From NCBI GenBank assembly GCA_021151625.1, contig JAGKWY010000002.1:66324-130323 (forward strand): a stretch of 64,000 nt of DNA, written 5' to 3'. The translations under genes were made by a program, and so were the position numbers. Positions 48,774 to 57,446 of this stretch are shown here, one piece after another (position 1 is the first letter of the stretch; the number at the start of each line of letters is the position of its first letter). This stretch comes from Gammaproteobacteria bacterium (GTDB lineage Bacteria; Pseudomonadota; Gammaproteobacteria; Pseudomonadales; Cellvibrionaceae). The notes under the pieces were generated by a model. The model ran no database searches and was not told the origin of the DNA. It saw only the letters and a list, made by a program, of their open reading frames with translations.

Positions 48774-49862
48774 ATGCGGGTAATTTCAAATACACATTCA
48801 AACCACGGTGAGGAGTTTTCGGGCTTGCTGAATAGTGAGGTTACCGATTTATTTATGGCATCCCCATTTATAACCAGTGATTTTTCCGATCTGTTTAAAA
48901 CGTATAAATTGGCTGGAGTTAAATCTATCACCTTGGTGACAACTCTAAAGGAAAATGATAAGGATCAAATTACAAAGCCAAGTGCTTTGAAGTCATTTTA
49001 TGAAATGGCAAGATCTAAGTGCCCAAATGCGAAGGTTAAGGTGCATGTTGATAATAGTTTGCACGGGAAAATATATATTTTTAAATCAGTTGAGGCCGCA
49101 AAAGCCATAGTCACATCAGCAAATTTAACCTATAGCGGTTTTTATAGTAACCATGAGTGGGGATTGCTAATAGATTCGATTAAGGAGATAGCTCAATTAG
49201 AAAATGAGGTTTTAGAGTCGATTGACTATCCTGATGTAACAGAGTTCTTTGTTGATCGTTTAATGATGTATTCAGAGCAGTATCAGAAAGATCATCCTGA
49301 TTGGGGTAAGGTAGTATCGCCTGAGTCTAATATATTGGAGCACGTCTATAATCAAGAGCAGACATATAACAAAGCACCTAAATACTATTTAAAGCCGGTA
49401 GGTGTTTCTGAAGACCCAATTTATAAGGAGCATAAGAGGGACTTTTCAGATCTTCATCAAGATTTGTACTTCTCTAAAAAGGGTACTGGCGCTATTTGTG
49501 CTGGGGATGTCGTAATAACGACTGCCGTTGGCTGTGGTTGTTTATTGTCATGTTTCGAGATTACTGGCAGACCGCAAGAAGCTACAGCAAATGAAAAGTT
49601 GCTAGATCCATGGAAAGAGCGCTGGCCCTTCCACATACAAGGCCGGAATAAGTCACAAAAGTACGGTGGTTCTTGGTGGGAATACGATCTAGATCGTAAA
49701 GTTTTGCTTGAAGAATTTTTGCGACAATACCCAAACGAAAAAATAACCAAGGCAGGTGGGGTAACCTTCGGTACATTGAATTTTGGTAGTGACAAGGTTG
49801 AAATAACTGAAGCTTTTGGAAAATTTTTGATAGAGAGAATAAACCAAATTGATAGTGTTTAA
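48774..49862 (+). CDS. Phospholipase-D-like nuclease, 362 aa
   Basis: An HKD-superfamily protein: LHGKIYIFK (His97, Lys99) then TSANLTYSGFYSNHEWG, one catalytic motif as in NgoFVII-like and PLD-domain restriction enzymes, which dimerise. The C-terminal part (about 200-362) is a mixed domain of unknown role that could bind DNA. It is the last gene of the hsdR-hsdS-ATPase-HNH island and lies 47 nt after the HNH gene. DNA cleavage is inferred from the motif. Confidence 0.82.
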   Translation: MRVISNTHSNHGEEFSGLLNSEVTDLFMASPFITSDFSDLFKTYKLAGVKSITLVTTLKENDKDQITKPSALKSFYEMARSKCPNAKVKVHVDNSLHGKIYIFKSVEAAKAIVTSANLTYSGFYSNHEWGLLIDSIKEIAQLENEVLESIDYPDVTEFFVDRLMMYSEQYQKDHPDWGKVVSPESNILEHVYNQEQTYNKAPKYYLKPVGVSEDPIYKEHKRDFSDLHQDLYFSKKGTGAICAGDVVITTAVGCGCLLSCFEITGRPQEATANEKLLDPWKERWPFHIQGRNKSQKYGGSWWEYDLDRKVLLEEFLRQYPNEKITKAGGVTFGTLNFGSDKVEITEAFGKFLIERINQIDSV

Positions 49863-49912
49863 TTTCTAGTAAAGATGCTGATGTGAATTTTAAGTCCTAA
49901 TTTTCCTAAACG

Positions 49913-50212
49913 TCACGCTCCCGCTTTACTAACATGCAACTGCATATTCAATGCTTTTAACACTTTAAGAATTGTTGCAAAGCTGGGGTTTCCTTCACCG
50001 GATAAAGCTTTATAAAGACTCTCGCGACCGAGATCGCAGTCTTTGGCTAATTGGGTCATTCCTCGGGCTTTGGCGACATTGCCTAATGCTTTGGCGATAA
50101 ACGCGGCATCATCGCCAGCTTCTTCAAAGCAAGCTTCTAAATAAAGGGCAATATCTTCTTCGGATTTTAAATGTTCGGCGGAATCCCATTTGCGTAGTTT
50201 TAATGCGGCCAT
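49913..50212 (-). CDS. HigA-like antitoxin without a visible toxin, 99 aa
   Basis: An XRE-type antitoxin of the HI1420/HigA-2 group: MAALKLRKWDSAEHL, then an HTH region (AKALGNVAKARGMTQLAKDC, followed by DLGRESLYKALS) and ALNMQLHVSKAGA. Antitoxins of this kind usually follow a RelE-like toxin gene, but no such gene lies upstream (50213-50400) on the minus strand. It is therefore an orphan, which may still repress its own promoter. The short upstream region contains TGTGTATCCC and AGTGTACATA repeats that could be operator half sites. Confidence 0.85.
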   Translation of the reverse strand: MAALKLRKWDSAEHLKSEEDIALYLEACFEEAGDDAAFIAKALGNVAKARGMTQLAKDCDLGRESLYKALSGEGNPSFATILKVLKALNMQLHVSKAGA

Positions 50213-50407
50213 GTTACAACCCCAATTCGTGTGTATCCCAAAGTGTACATAATCAATCCTGATTAAGCAGTAGGGGGGAATGGTTTTGCCACTGTCAGTG
50301 TAAGTATTTAGCGCATTTCGGTTTGATTAATAACTCGCCATACCCTTGCTGCGTATGTTATTTTGTACTTTTAAATGTACATTTAAGTGATCATTAAGGT
50401 GTGCACT

Positions 50408-50701
50408 ATGAATACCACCCCGATTTATGCGGAACAGACCGTATCTATTACCGAGCTGCGTAAAAGTCCGGCAAGTTACTTTATTAATGAGCCGGTGGCG
50501 GTACTCTCTAACAATCGCACGGCGGGTTACATTGTCCCTGCGGATATCTACCAGTATATGATCAAGATGATTGAGCAAGCTTACCCTGAAGGGCGCAGTC
50601 GGTTTCGTCCATCGCGGGCGCGCTTGGATGCCATTGTGAAGGAAGGAGAAGAGTTGCTAGCAAATGCCAAAGCGGATGAGCTGGGAGGTTTTTCTGAGTG
50701 A
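50408..50701 (+). CDS. YafN/Phd-type antitoxin, 97 aa
   Basis: A Phd/YefM-family antitoxin: TVSITELRKSPASYFINEPVAV and NNRTAGYIVPADIYQYM match the N-terminal DNA-binding domain of YafN/RelB-type antitoxins. The acidic C-terminus (VKEGEELLANAKADE) would bind the toxin. The ATG at 50408 (MNTTPIYAEQ) is the best start. The toxin gene follows with a 4-nt overlap, as in E. coli yafN-yafO. Its toxin is broken, so the antitoxin may now be a relic or only an autorepressor. Confidence 0.85.
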   Translation: MNTTPIYAEQTVSITELRKSPASYFINEPVAVLSNNRTAGYIVPADIYQYMIKMIEQAYPEGRSRFRPSRARLDAIVKEGEELLANAKADELGGFSE

Positions 50702-50992
50702 TTCGGGTATTTAAAACGGACTTTATTAAGCGGCAGCTTGAGCCTGAAGAATTAAAATGTTTGGAAGACGATTTCCGACATTATAAAGCGCACGGAGTAT
50801 TGCCGGACTTATTTGGCCGGGATGTTCCGTATAACCAGCGATCATCATCTGGTTTATTGCCCTGCTTATCACACTCCAAATTGTTTTTTGCTTATCGCCA
50901 TTTTATCTCCCGATGCTCACGCTCAAGCGCGAAAAAATCAGGTGATGTTGAACCTTGCCGCTATGGCTGAGAAATTTCGGATGGCATTTTAG
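50698..50992 (+). pseudogene. yafO: yafO-like toxin pseudogene
   Basis: The N-terminus MIRVFKTDFIKRQLEPEELK and GVLPDLFGRDVPY match YafO ribosome-dependent mRNA interferases. After about residue 46 the frame goes wrong; in the +1 frame the sequence from 50840 reads DHHLVYCPAYHTPN...LLIAILSPDAHAQA and ends NLAAMAEKFRMAF at 50992, matching the YafO C-terminus (HLVYC, LLIAIL, MAEAFRM). Between the two halves about 40 residues of the expected protein are absent. A deletion with a frame change has therefore destroyed the toxin. Confidence 0.85.
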
Positions 50993-51015
50993 CGCTGCCT
51001 TCATTTGGTCTCAGG

Positions 51016-51043
51016 CTGTCCTTTGTCCATGAACAAAGGACAG
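51016..51043. terminator. 11-bp hairpin between yafO remnant and MFS gene
   Basis: CTGTCCTTTGT (51016-51026) and ACAAAGGACAG (51033-51043) form a perfect stem with a CCATGA loop. It lies 25 bp past the pseudogene end and may terminate the toxin-antitoxin transcript, though no T-run follows. Confidence 0.6.
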
Positions 51044-51212
51044 CAAAGTCGTGCGATTGTCATTGCTAACTGTTTTCGGAAAATAGCCGAGGCTGCTGTT
51101 TTAAGGAAAATGGTTACTGCCATAAATTGCCCATTTGCTTCTACGCAACCAGCGATATAATGCCGCCGCCATACCCCAAAACCCCCAACAACAAAAATAA
51201 CCAGTGCCCCCC

Positions 51213-52475
51213 ATGCAAACAGCCAATACCCCTTTTCGCGCTCTTTTTGCCAGCTTGATTGGCACTACTATCGAATTTTTTGATTTCTATATTTATGCCA
51301 CTGCTGCGGTGTTGGTGTTCCCCACATTATTTTTCCCGGCGGGCGATGCCACCACGGCGACTTTGCAGTCGTTGGCGACTTTTGCGTTGGCGTTTTTTGC
51401 GCGGCCAATTGGGTCGGCGTTGTTTGGGTATTATGGGGATCGGATTGGGCGCAAGGCGACTTTGGTGGCGGCGTTGATGACCATGGGTGTGTCCACCGTG
51501 TGTATTGGTTTGTTGCCGACTTATGAATCCATTGGTATCGCGGCGACGATTTTGTTGTGCCTGTGTCGTTTTGGTCAGGGCATTGGTTTGGGTGGTGAAT
51601 GGGGTGGGGCGGTGTTGTTGGCGATTGAGAATGCGCCGGCGAAAAAGCGTGCCTGGTATGGCATGTTTCCGCAGTTGGGTGCGCCTATTGGCTTTTTCTG
51701 TTCGACCGGTGTGTTTTTATTGTTAACGCACAATTTAAGCGATGCGGATTTTTTCAGTTGGGGTTGGCGCATTCCGTTTGTGGCGAGTGCGTTGCTGGTG
51801 ATTGTGGGTTTGTATGTGCGCCTGAGCCTGGAGGAAACGCCCGCATTTCAGGAAGCGATTAAAACCGAAAAGCGCGTAGCTGTTCCTATGTTGACGGTAT
51901 TCACGCAGCACACTGGCGTTATGTTTCTGGGTGCGTTTTTGGCGATAGCGGCGTTCGTGGTGTTTTATCTCACCACGGTGTTTTCGCTAGGTTGGGGCAC
52001 CAGCAAGTTGGGTTATACCCGCGAGGATTTTTTAATCCTGCAATTGTATGCGGTATTTGCACTCGCACTGACTATTTGTGTGTCGGCACATATTGCCGAC
52101 CGGATCGGTCGTCGTGCGATGTTAATGATTTCCGGTGTGGCGGTGTTGTTGTTTGGTTTGAGCTTTTCATCCTTGCTGAATTCCGGTTCCGACCTTGGTG
52201 TGTTAATTGCCCTGGCGATAGGTTTTGGTGTAATGGGGCTAACCTATGGCCCACTCGGCACAGCGCTTGCTGAAATTTACCCGACTGAAGTGCGTTACAC
52301 TGGCGCATCGCTCAGTTTTAATCTGGCGGGGATTATCGGCGCGTCCTTAACCCCGGCTATTGCGAGTTGGCTGGCTACACACTATGGTCTGCCGTTTGTT
52401 GGTTATTACATTTCGGTGGCCGGGCTATTAACATTGCTTGCCGCGTTTGCCTTATCGCGGGCATTGGGGAAATAG
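51213..52475 (+). CDS. MFS transporter, metabolite:H+ symporter (MHS) family, 420 aa
   Basis: A 12-helix major facilitator with the MHS-family pattern: first helix SLIGTTIEFFDFYIYATAAV, then FGYYGDRIGRKATLV (the loop 2-3 signature), CRFGQGIGLGGEWGGAVLL, and LEETPAFQEA in the central loop. The family includes ProP, ShiA, KgtP and YhjE, which carry osmolytes or organic acids with protons; the substrate cannot be told. ATG 51213 is used; a GTG lies at 51204. Inner membrane. It may be chromosomal backbone beyond the defence island. Confidence 0.92.
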   Translation: MQTANTPFRALFASLIGTTIEFFDFYIYATAAVLVFPTLFFPAGDATTATLQSLATFALAFFARPIGSALFGYYGDRIGRKATLVAALMTMGVSTVCIGLLPTYESIGIAATILLCLCRFGQGIGLGGEWGGAVLLAIENAPAKKRAWYGMFPQLGAPIGFFCSTGVFLLLTHNLSDADFFSWGWRIPFVASALLVIVGLYVRLSLEETPAFQEAIKTEKRVAVPMLTVFTQHTGVMFLGAFLAIAAFVVFYLTTVFSLGWGTSKLGYTREDFLILQLYAVFALALTICVSAHIADRIGRRAMLMISGVAVLLFGLSFSSLLNSGSDLGVLIALAIGFGVMGLTYGPLGTALAEIYPTEVRYTGASLSFNLAGIIGASLTPAIASWLATHYGLPFVGYYISVAGLLTLLAAFALSRALGK

Positions 52476-52557
52476 GGAATAGTTTGCGGCACACATTTGG
52501 TGCAGGCTTGTGTGGCTCCTGCTACCAGCATAATCATAAGTAACGAGATAAACAGTT

Positions 52558-54846
52558 ATGGAAAAATTCGAGGCGCGGCAGTTTACTGCGCGCTATAACA
52601 AAATCATGCTGTACACGTTTTTTGCCGTGTTGCTGGTGTCAGCATTGCTGATTGCTATTCAAACCATCAGCGAAGACAAGCATGAAAAAAGCCAGTTGGT
52701 TGAGCAGTTCAAAACGGAAGCGGTGGCGATAGATAATCTATTGGTTCGCGTTACTGTGCTGCTGGATATGATGCAAACCAACGCCCAGGATTTTTTTCAG
52801 GACCCGCGTATTTCGTCCAGTAGTTATTTAAAAAGCCTTTCCATGATGGGCGCATCTGGCTTTGGGTTGGATAATATCCCGGCTCCTTATTCAACCCAGG
52901 ATACCGGTAACTTAACCGGTGAAGGTGATATCGCCAGTTTTAACCGGGATGTAAAAAGTGAGGGTGCGGCAGCCTTTAACCTGGATTTAAAAAACGAAAT
53001 TGAAATGGCGTTCAGCCTGAACAGTTCTTTTAAATCCACGCGCGATAGTGTGCCCAATGCCGCCTGGGTCTATTACACCTCCAAAAATAAATTCATCAAT
53101 ATTTATCCCTGGGTGCCTTCTTCTGAATTTCGCTTTAGCGAGAAATTGTATAAAAAAGAATTCTATACCCTGGGTGTTCCCGAGGCTAACCCGGACAAGG
53201 GTACCTTCTGGACTTCGGTGTATCTGGATGAGGCGGGCAAGGGGATCATGGTTACCGCTGCTAAACCGGTTTATCGCCAGCAGGAATTCCTGGGCACAGT
53301 TGCACTTGATTTTACTTTGGAAGAACTGGGCAATTACGTAAAAGAGTTTCGCCCCGGACAGGGAGCTCTGGCGATTGTCAATGCGAGCGGCCAGTTGCTG
53401 GCGCACTCCAGTTTAAAACTTACCGATACCTCCCAGTTTAACAATACCTTGCCGGAGGATATTGCGGCAGCGGATATTAATGCCGCTTGTCTCGATTTGA
53501 ACTTGGAGCAGCTCAACCAGGGTTATCAATACATTTGCTACCAATTAAAAAATGCGCCCTGGCGAGTAATTTATATTGAAAAGAAACCGCTGTTTATCAT
53601 GCGCATTTTTTCGTCTATCGGCATAGTGTTTATTGTGTTGTTGGGCTCGCTGGGAATTCTGTTGTACGTGATGAAAAAAATCACCTTCCGCGAATTTATT
53701 TATCCAGCGGCATCGCTAGTGCGCCATATTTCAAAGCAGGGTGAGGATAAAAGTGCTCCCAGCCGTTTGATCCCGGTGGCCTGGAAGCCCTGGTTTTTTA
53801 AAATCACTGAAACATTCCAGCAGAATCGCAACCTGATTAATGAAATCAAACAAAAGAATACGGAGTTAACCGACCTCAATATCGCGCTTGAGCGCTACAT
53901 GCCTAAATTTATTCTGGTGGTCAGTGTAGAGCCCGGTTGCGGTGCAACGACTATCGGCAATTATTTTGCGGCGAATCTGGTGAAAACCGGCAGTGATAAA
54001 AAAACTGTGTATATGGAGTATCCCAATAGTCATATAAGCAGTCGTTTTGGTTTTGATGATGCGACTCGCCTGCACAAACACGCTAATGGCTATGACATCT
54101 GGAATGATTTTGATTTGGGTGATGTGCCGCAAGAGGCAGAGTCATCTTTACTGATGACCAAGATTCTTAACCAGTACGCCAATATTGTGATGCAGACTTC
54201 CATTAGTGGTGATGTCGATAAATTTATCGATATTTATCTGGAGCCTTTGTTTCGCTATACCAAGGCAATTGTGGTGATGACCCCCAATAGCGATAGCACT
54301 GGCGAAAAAACGGCAGCGGTGGTTAAAAGTATCCAGCGTCATGTGCGTCAGGATCAAACTACGCTCTATACCATGTTGAATCGTGTGAGTGAGAATTCCA
54401 GTCTCGATCCAACTGTGGATTTTGATATTCCCTACGTTGCAGATTTGCCTGCGCTTAGTGGCGCTACATTTACCATTCCTGAGCCAGCCACAAAAGTTAT
54501 TAATGAAATTGTGGAGCGCATTGAGCGGGTGCATCAAATCTGTATATTTATTCCGACGACTATTAATATCGATCAGCCATTTGATTCCACCCTGTACGTT
54601 AACCGGACTATGGTTTTTCTGGGTGAAAAATTTGGCGGTGCTACCTCATCGCAAGCAAAAGGTGTATGGAATAGCGATAGCTCGGGTATCGTCAATGAAG
54701 TCGTGCATTTGGTGGTTTCCTACACCACGGAAGACGACCTGAACCGTTTTGCCAACGAAGTAATTGACTATATCAAAGTGCTGAAATCGGAATTGCAGCA
54801 GGATGCCATGGCGCTGGAAATCAACAAAAAAATGATACTGGTATAA
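52558..54846 (+). CDS. dCache sensor fused to a MinD/ParA-like NTPase, 762 aa
   Basis: Domain order: TM1 (about residues 14-36), a periplasmic dCache-type ligand-binding region (about 40-345; WVYYTSKNKFINIYPWVPSS, then GKGIMVTAAKPVYRQQEFLG), TM2 (about 352-375; IFSSIGIVFIVLLGSLGILL), a coiled linker (QNRNLINEIKQKNTELTDLN) and a cytoplasmic P-loop NTPase (about 450-760). The P-loop reads SVEPGCGATTIGNYFA (458-465), a deviant MinD/ParA-type Walker A lacking the usual Lys residues. The combination is unusual: sensor domains normally feed kinases or cyclases. The ion channel gene begins 3 nt past its stop, so the pair is one operon. Confidence 0.82.
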   Translation: MEKFEARQFTARYNKIMLYTFFAVLLVSALLIAIQTISEDKHEKSQLVEQFKTEAVAIDNLLVRVTVLLDMMQTNAQDFFQDPRISSSSYLKSLSMMGASGFGLDNIPAPYSTQDTGNLTGEGDIASFNRDVKSEGAAAFNLDLKNEIEMAFSLNSSFKSTRDSVPNAAWVYYTSKNKFINIYPWVPSSEFRFSEKLYKKEFYTLGVPEANPDKGTFWTSVYLDEAGKGIMVTAAKPVYRQQEFLGTVALDFTLEELGNYVKEFRPGQGALAIVNASGQLLAHSSLKLTDTSQFNNTLPEDIAAADINAACLDLNLEQLNQGYQYICYQLKNAPWRVIYIEKKPLFIMRIFSSIGIVFIVLLGSLGILLYVMKKITFREFIYPAASLVRHISKQGEDKSAPSRLIPVAWKPWFFKITETFQQNRNLINEIKQKNTELTDLNIALERYMPKFILVVSVEPGCGATTIGNYFAANLVKTGSDKKTVYMEYPNSHISSRFGFDDATRLHKHANGYDIWNDFDLGDVPQEAESSLLMTKILNQYANIVMQTSISGDVDKFIDIYLEPLFRYTKAIVVMTPNSDSTGEKTAAVVKSIQRHVRQDQTTLYTMLNRVSENSSLDPTVDFDIPYVADLPALSGATFTIPEPATKVINEIVERIERVHQICIFIPTTINIDQPFDSTLYVNRTMVFLGEKFGGATSSQAKGVWNSDSSGIVNEVVHLVVSYTTEDDLNRFANEVIDYIKVLKSELQQDAMALEINKKMILV

Positions 54847-54849
54847 AAC

Positions 54850-55848
54850 ATGCGGATTCACACTCATATTATCGGGAAATTGATTGTTTGTGTTTTGTTG
54901 CTGCTGGCCTTTGCGGTCCGAGCGGAAGAGGTGCTCTACGAGGGAAAGAAACGTATTGAAATTCCCGTCGGGGTTTATGTGACCTCGCTCTATGCGCTGG
55001 ATATTCCCGATAAAAAATTCACGGTATCTGCCTGGATCTGGTCCACCTATGACCCGGCGTTGCTACCGGAGGATTACAAGTTTTACAACAAGATCGAAAT
55101 TACCAATGCGCGCAGTTGGTCCATTATCGATACTGAAAATTTCACCATCAAAAATGATGATGGCACTATCCACACCATGACCAAATTTGTGGCCGATATC
55201 AATCAGGATTGGGATATAAAATATTTTCCATTTGATCAGCAAAACGTAACCATTAATATTGAAAGTGTCGAGCTGGATTCCGCCAAAATTAAATTTGTAC
55301 CCGATATGAAAAACAGCTTGCTCAGCGATGATTTGACGCTGTCTGGCTGGAGCCTGCTGCCCATTGATATTCGCGCGTTTGATTACAAGTACCCCACGAA
55401 TTTCGGCATACAAAGTGGTGCTAAAGGTGTGTATCCACGCTTGTCGATTGTGATTCCTATTGAGCGTCACGGTAACCGGATTTTCTGGACCTACTTTTTA
55501 GGCTTCTTTGTGGCCTACGTGATTATCTCGCTGTTGTATTTCTTTAATGAAACCATGTTTGAAAGCCGGGTGGGGCTGATCATGTCCGCACTCTTTGCCT
55601 GCGTGGGTAACAAATACACGGTGGATTTATCCTTGCCGTCGACGGATGTATTCACCTTATCGGATTTGATTCAGGTGGCATCATTTGTGATTGTGGGCAT
55701 TGGTTTGTTAAGCAGTGTGATGGTGGTGCTATTAACCAAAAAAGGTTTGCAGCAACTCGCCTACCGGATAGATCTTGTCATCACCTGGGCAGTAATCATT
55801 GCCTATCCATCGGTTATCTATTACGGCGTATTAATGGCGCCGCAATAA
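54850..55848 (+). CDS. Pentameric ligand-gated ion channel (prokaryotic Cys-loop family), 332 aa
   Basis: A bacterial pLGIC: signal peptide (residues 1-25), an extracellular beta-sandwich with the family's signature DIKYFPFDQQNVTINIES (cys-loop region without the two cysteines) and the pre-M1 PIERHG, then four transmembrane helices: WTYFLGFFVAYVIISLLYFF (M1), VGLIMSALFACVG (M2), IQVASFVIVGIGLLSSVMVV (M3) and LVITWAVIIAYPSVIYYGVL (M4). The GLIC/ELIC class uses this plan. The upstream gene is a dCache NTPase with 3 nt spacing, hinting that ligand sensing and channel function are joined. Ion selectivity is not predictable by eye. Confidence 0.9.
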   Translation: MRIHTHIIGKLIVCVLLLLAFAVRAEEVLYEGKKRIEIPVGVYVTSLYALDIPDKKFTVSAWIWSTYDPALLPEDYKFYNKIEITNARSWSIIDTENFTIKNDDGTIHTMTKFVADINQDWDIKYFPFDQQNVTINIESVELDSAKIKFVPDMKNSLLSDDLTLSGWSLLPIDIRAFDYKYPTNFGIQSGAKGVYPRLSIVIPIERHGNRIFWTYFLGFFVAYVIISLLYFFNETMFESRVGLIMSALFACVGNKYTVDLSLPSTDVFTLSDLIQVASFVIVGIGLLSSVMVVLLTKKGLQQLAYRIDLVITWAVIIAYPSVIYYGVLMAPQ

Positions 55849-56020
55849 GGCGCTGGCTAACCCTCACAAGATTGTACAACTGTCGCTGCAAGTATCCCTT
55901 GTAGCGACAATTACCCGCGTTGATTGGTTTCAGTTCGCTCTGCCTATCTATAGTTGTTCCTCTCAAGTCGCCCCTTATTTTCAATTCCTGATCCGCGCGG
56001 CAGGATTTTTTCATATTTTT

Positions 56021-56047
56021 TGTCACACTTTACGTAGTGGATTCGTC
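56021..56047 (+). promoter_or_regulatory. ECF41-type promoter of the sigma factor gene
   Basis: TGTCACA (56021-56027), 16-nt spacer, CGTC (56044-56047) match the known ECF41 promoter consensus in both sequence and spacing. It lies 49 nt before the sigma gene, suggesting autoregulation. Consensus is from literature on the ECF41 group; no other similar site was found in the window. Confidence 0.7.
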
Positions 56048-56096
56048 AAGGTGATAACACACTGAAAATTCACACAACACCAGTAAAACCGAGGGG

Positions 56097-56993
56097 ATGA
56101 TGGAAAAGAGTGATTGGTTAACAAGCCATTTTGAGGCAACGCGCGGGCATTTACAGGCGGTGGCCTACCGCATGTTGGGTTCGCGTACTGAGGCGGAAGA
56201 CGCGGTGCAGGAGGCCTGGATTCGCTTGAATCGCTCGGATTCAGAGGCTATCGATAACCTGGGGGGATGGCTCACTACAGTAGTCGCCCGGGTGTGCCTG
56301 GATATGCTGCGTTCACGCAAAGCAGCGCGCGAGGACTCGCTCGACGAAATTCTGGTTGATCTTCCGGAAAATGCGGAAGGTGATCTGGAGGAAAAGTTTT
56401 TAATTGCAGATGCCGTCGGGCCAGCGCTAATAGTGGTGCTGGACAAACTCACCGCAGTCGAGCGAATTGCGTTTGTGTTGCATGATTTATTTGATCTGTC
56501 GTTTGCAGAAATCGCCCCGGTTATTGAGCGCACAGAAATGGCGACACGGCAAATTGCCAGCCGTGCGCGTCGGCAAGTGCGCGGTGCTGCACTGCCACCG
56601 AAGAAAGATGCACAGCGACAACAGGAAGTAGTTGCTGCATTTATGCAGGCGTCACGCGAAGGTAATTTTGAAACGCTGATCCGGTTGTTGCATCCCGATG
56701 TGGTGCTGCGCGCAGATCAAACTGCTATTAAAGTTTCTACTGCGAATAAAGCCAAAGGTGCGCCGCAATTTGCCGCACAAATCAGCGGTGCCGAGTCAGT
56801 GGCAAATACCCTGAAAGGCAGCGCGCAGGGCGCCCAGCTATCTATTATCAACGGCTGTGCTGGCGCTTCCTGGGGTATGAATGGAAAAACAATGGTGGCT
56901 TTCTGCTTTGTAGTTAGTGATGGAAAAATCACTGCCATTGATGTGGTGATGGATAGGCAGGCTATCGATAATCTCGATATTCACATTATCTAA
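56097..56993 (+). CDS. sigJ: ECF41-type sigma factor with SnoaL-like extension, 298 aa
   Basis: Domains: sigma2 (about 10-75; AYRMLGSRTEAEDAVQEAWI) and sigma4 (about 115-170; LTAVERIAFVLHDLFDLSF, then ASRARRQVRG), followed by a C-terminal SnoaL-like domain (185-298; FMQASREGNFETLIRLLHPD). The C-terminal domain regulates activity in ECF41 sigma factors in place of a separate anti-sigma factor. The DGGGR-type loop normally seen is replaced here by NGCAGASW. The upstream DNA has an ECF41-type promoter. The partner gene of the ECF41 group (oxidoreductase or DoxX-like) is found immediately downstream (57034). Confidence 0.92.
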   Translation: MMEKSDWLTSHFEATRGHLQAVAYRMLGSRTEAEDAVQEAWIRLNRSDSEAIDNLGGWLTTVVARVCLDMLRSRKAAREDSLDEILVDLPENAEGDLEEKFLIADAVGPALIVVLDKLTAVERIAFVLHDLFDLSFAEIAPVIERTEMATRQIASRARRQVRGAALPPKKDAQRQQEVVAAFMQASREGNFETLIRLLHPDVVLRADQTAIKVSTANKAKGAPQFAAQISGAESVANTLKGSAQGAQLSIINGCAGASWGMNGKTMVAFCFVVSDGKITAIDVVMDRQAIDNLDIHII

Positions 56994-57033
56994 ATCATTA
57001 ACAATAGTTGCGACAATAATACTGGAGTCACTG

Positions 57034-57405
57034 ATGAATATTTTCTTATGGATTTTGCAAACCCTGCTTGCGTTGCACACCATCATGGGCGCTGTGTGGA
57101 AATTTTCACACACAGCCGAGCAAACCATGCCCTCGCTGAAAGCCATTCCGCAACCGGCCTGGTTTGCGCTCGCCGGTGTCGAGTTGCTCTGTGCCGTTTG
57201 TTTGATACTGCCTGCAGTTTACAAACCTGCAGCTGTGCTTGCTCCACTGGCGGCAATTGGTATTGCGCTAACGATGCTGCTGTTTTGCGTTATGGAGTTG
57301 TTATCGGGTAATGCAAATATGAGTTCTATTATTTATTGGCTGGTGGTAGTGGGTGTTTGTACTTCTATCGCCTATGGCCGGCTTGTGTTGCGGCCTTTTG
57401 CCTAA
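57034..57405 (+). CDS. DoxX-like small membrane protein, 123 aa
   Basis: Four hydrophobic helices with a DoxX-like pattern: FLWILQTLLALHTIMGAVWK, LAGVELLCAVCLILPAVY, LAPLAAIGIALTMLLFCVME and IYWLVVVGVCTSIAYG. DoxX-family membrane proteins are one of the partner types found beside ECF41 sigma factors. It lies 40 nt after the sigma gene on the same strand and may be its target. Probable inner membrane quinone- or redox-linked role, not established. Confidence 0.82.
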   Translation: MNIFLWILQTLLALHTIMGAVWKFSHTAEQTMPSLKAIPQPAWFALAGVELLCAVCLILPAVYKPAAVLAPLAAIGIALTMLLFCVMELLSGNANMSSIIYWLVVVGVCTSIAYGRLVLRPFA

Positions 57406-57429
57406 CAACATCCATTCGACAATTTGCAT

Positions 57430-57446
57430 GGGGCTGTTTCAGCCCC
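57430..57446. terminator. Short GC hairpin between convergent genes
   Basis: GGGGCTG/CAGCCCC with a 3-nt loop. It overlaps the stop codon of the minus-strand DUF2956 gene and lies 24 nt after the DoxX-like gene, and so could end both transcripts. Confidence 0.55.

Noticed and set aside
50213..50400. Toxin gene partner of the HigA-like antitoxin
   Set aside because: No frame of suitable length with RelE-like residues exists on the minus strand here; the 50327-50578 frame is a shadow of the YafN-type gene.
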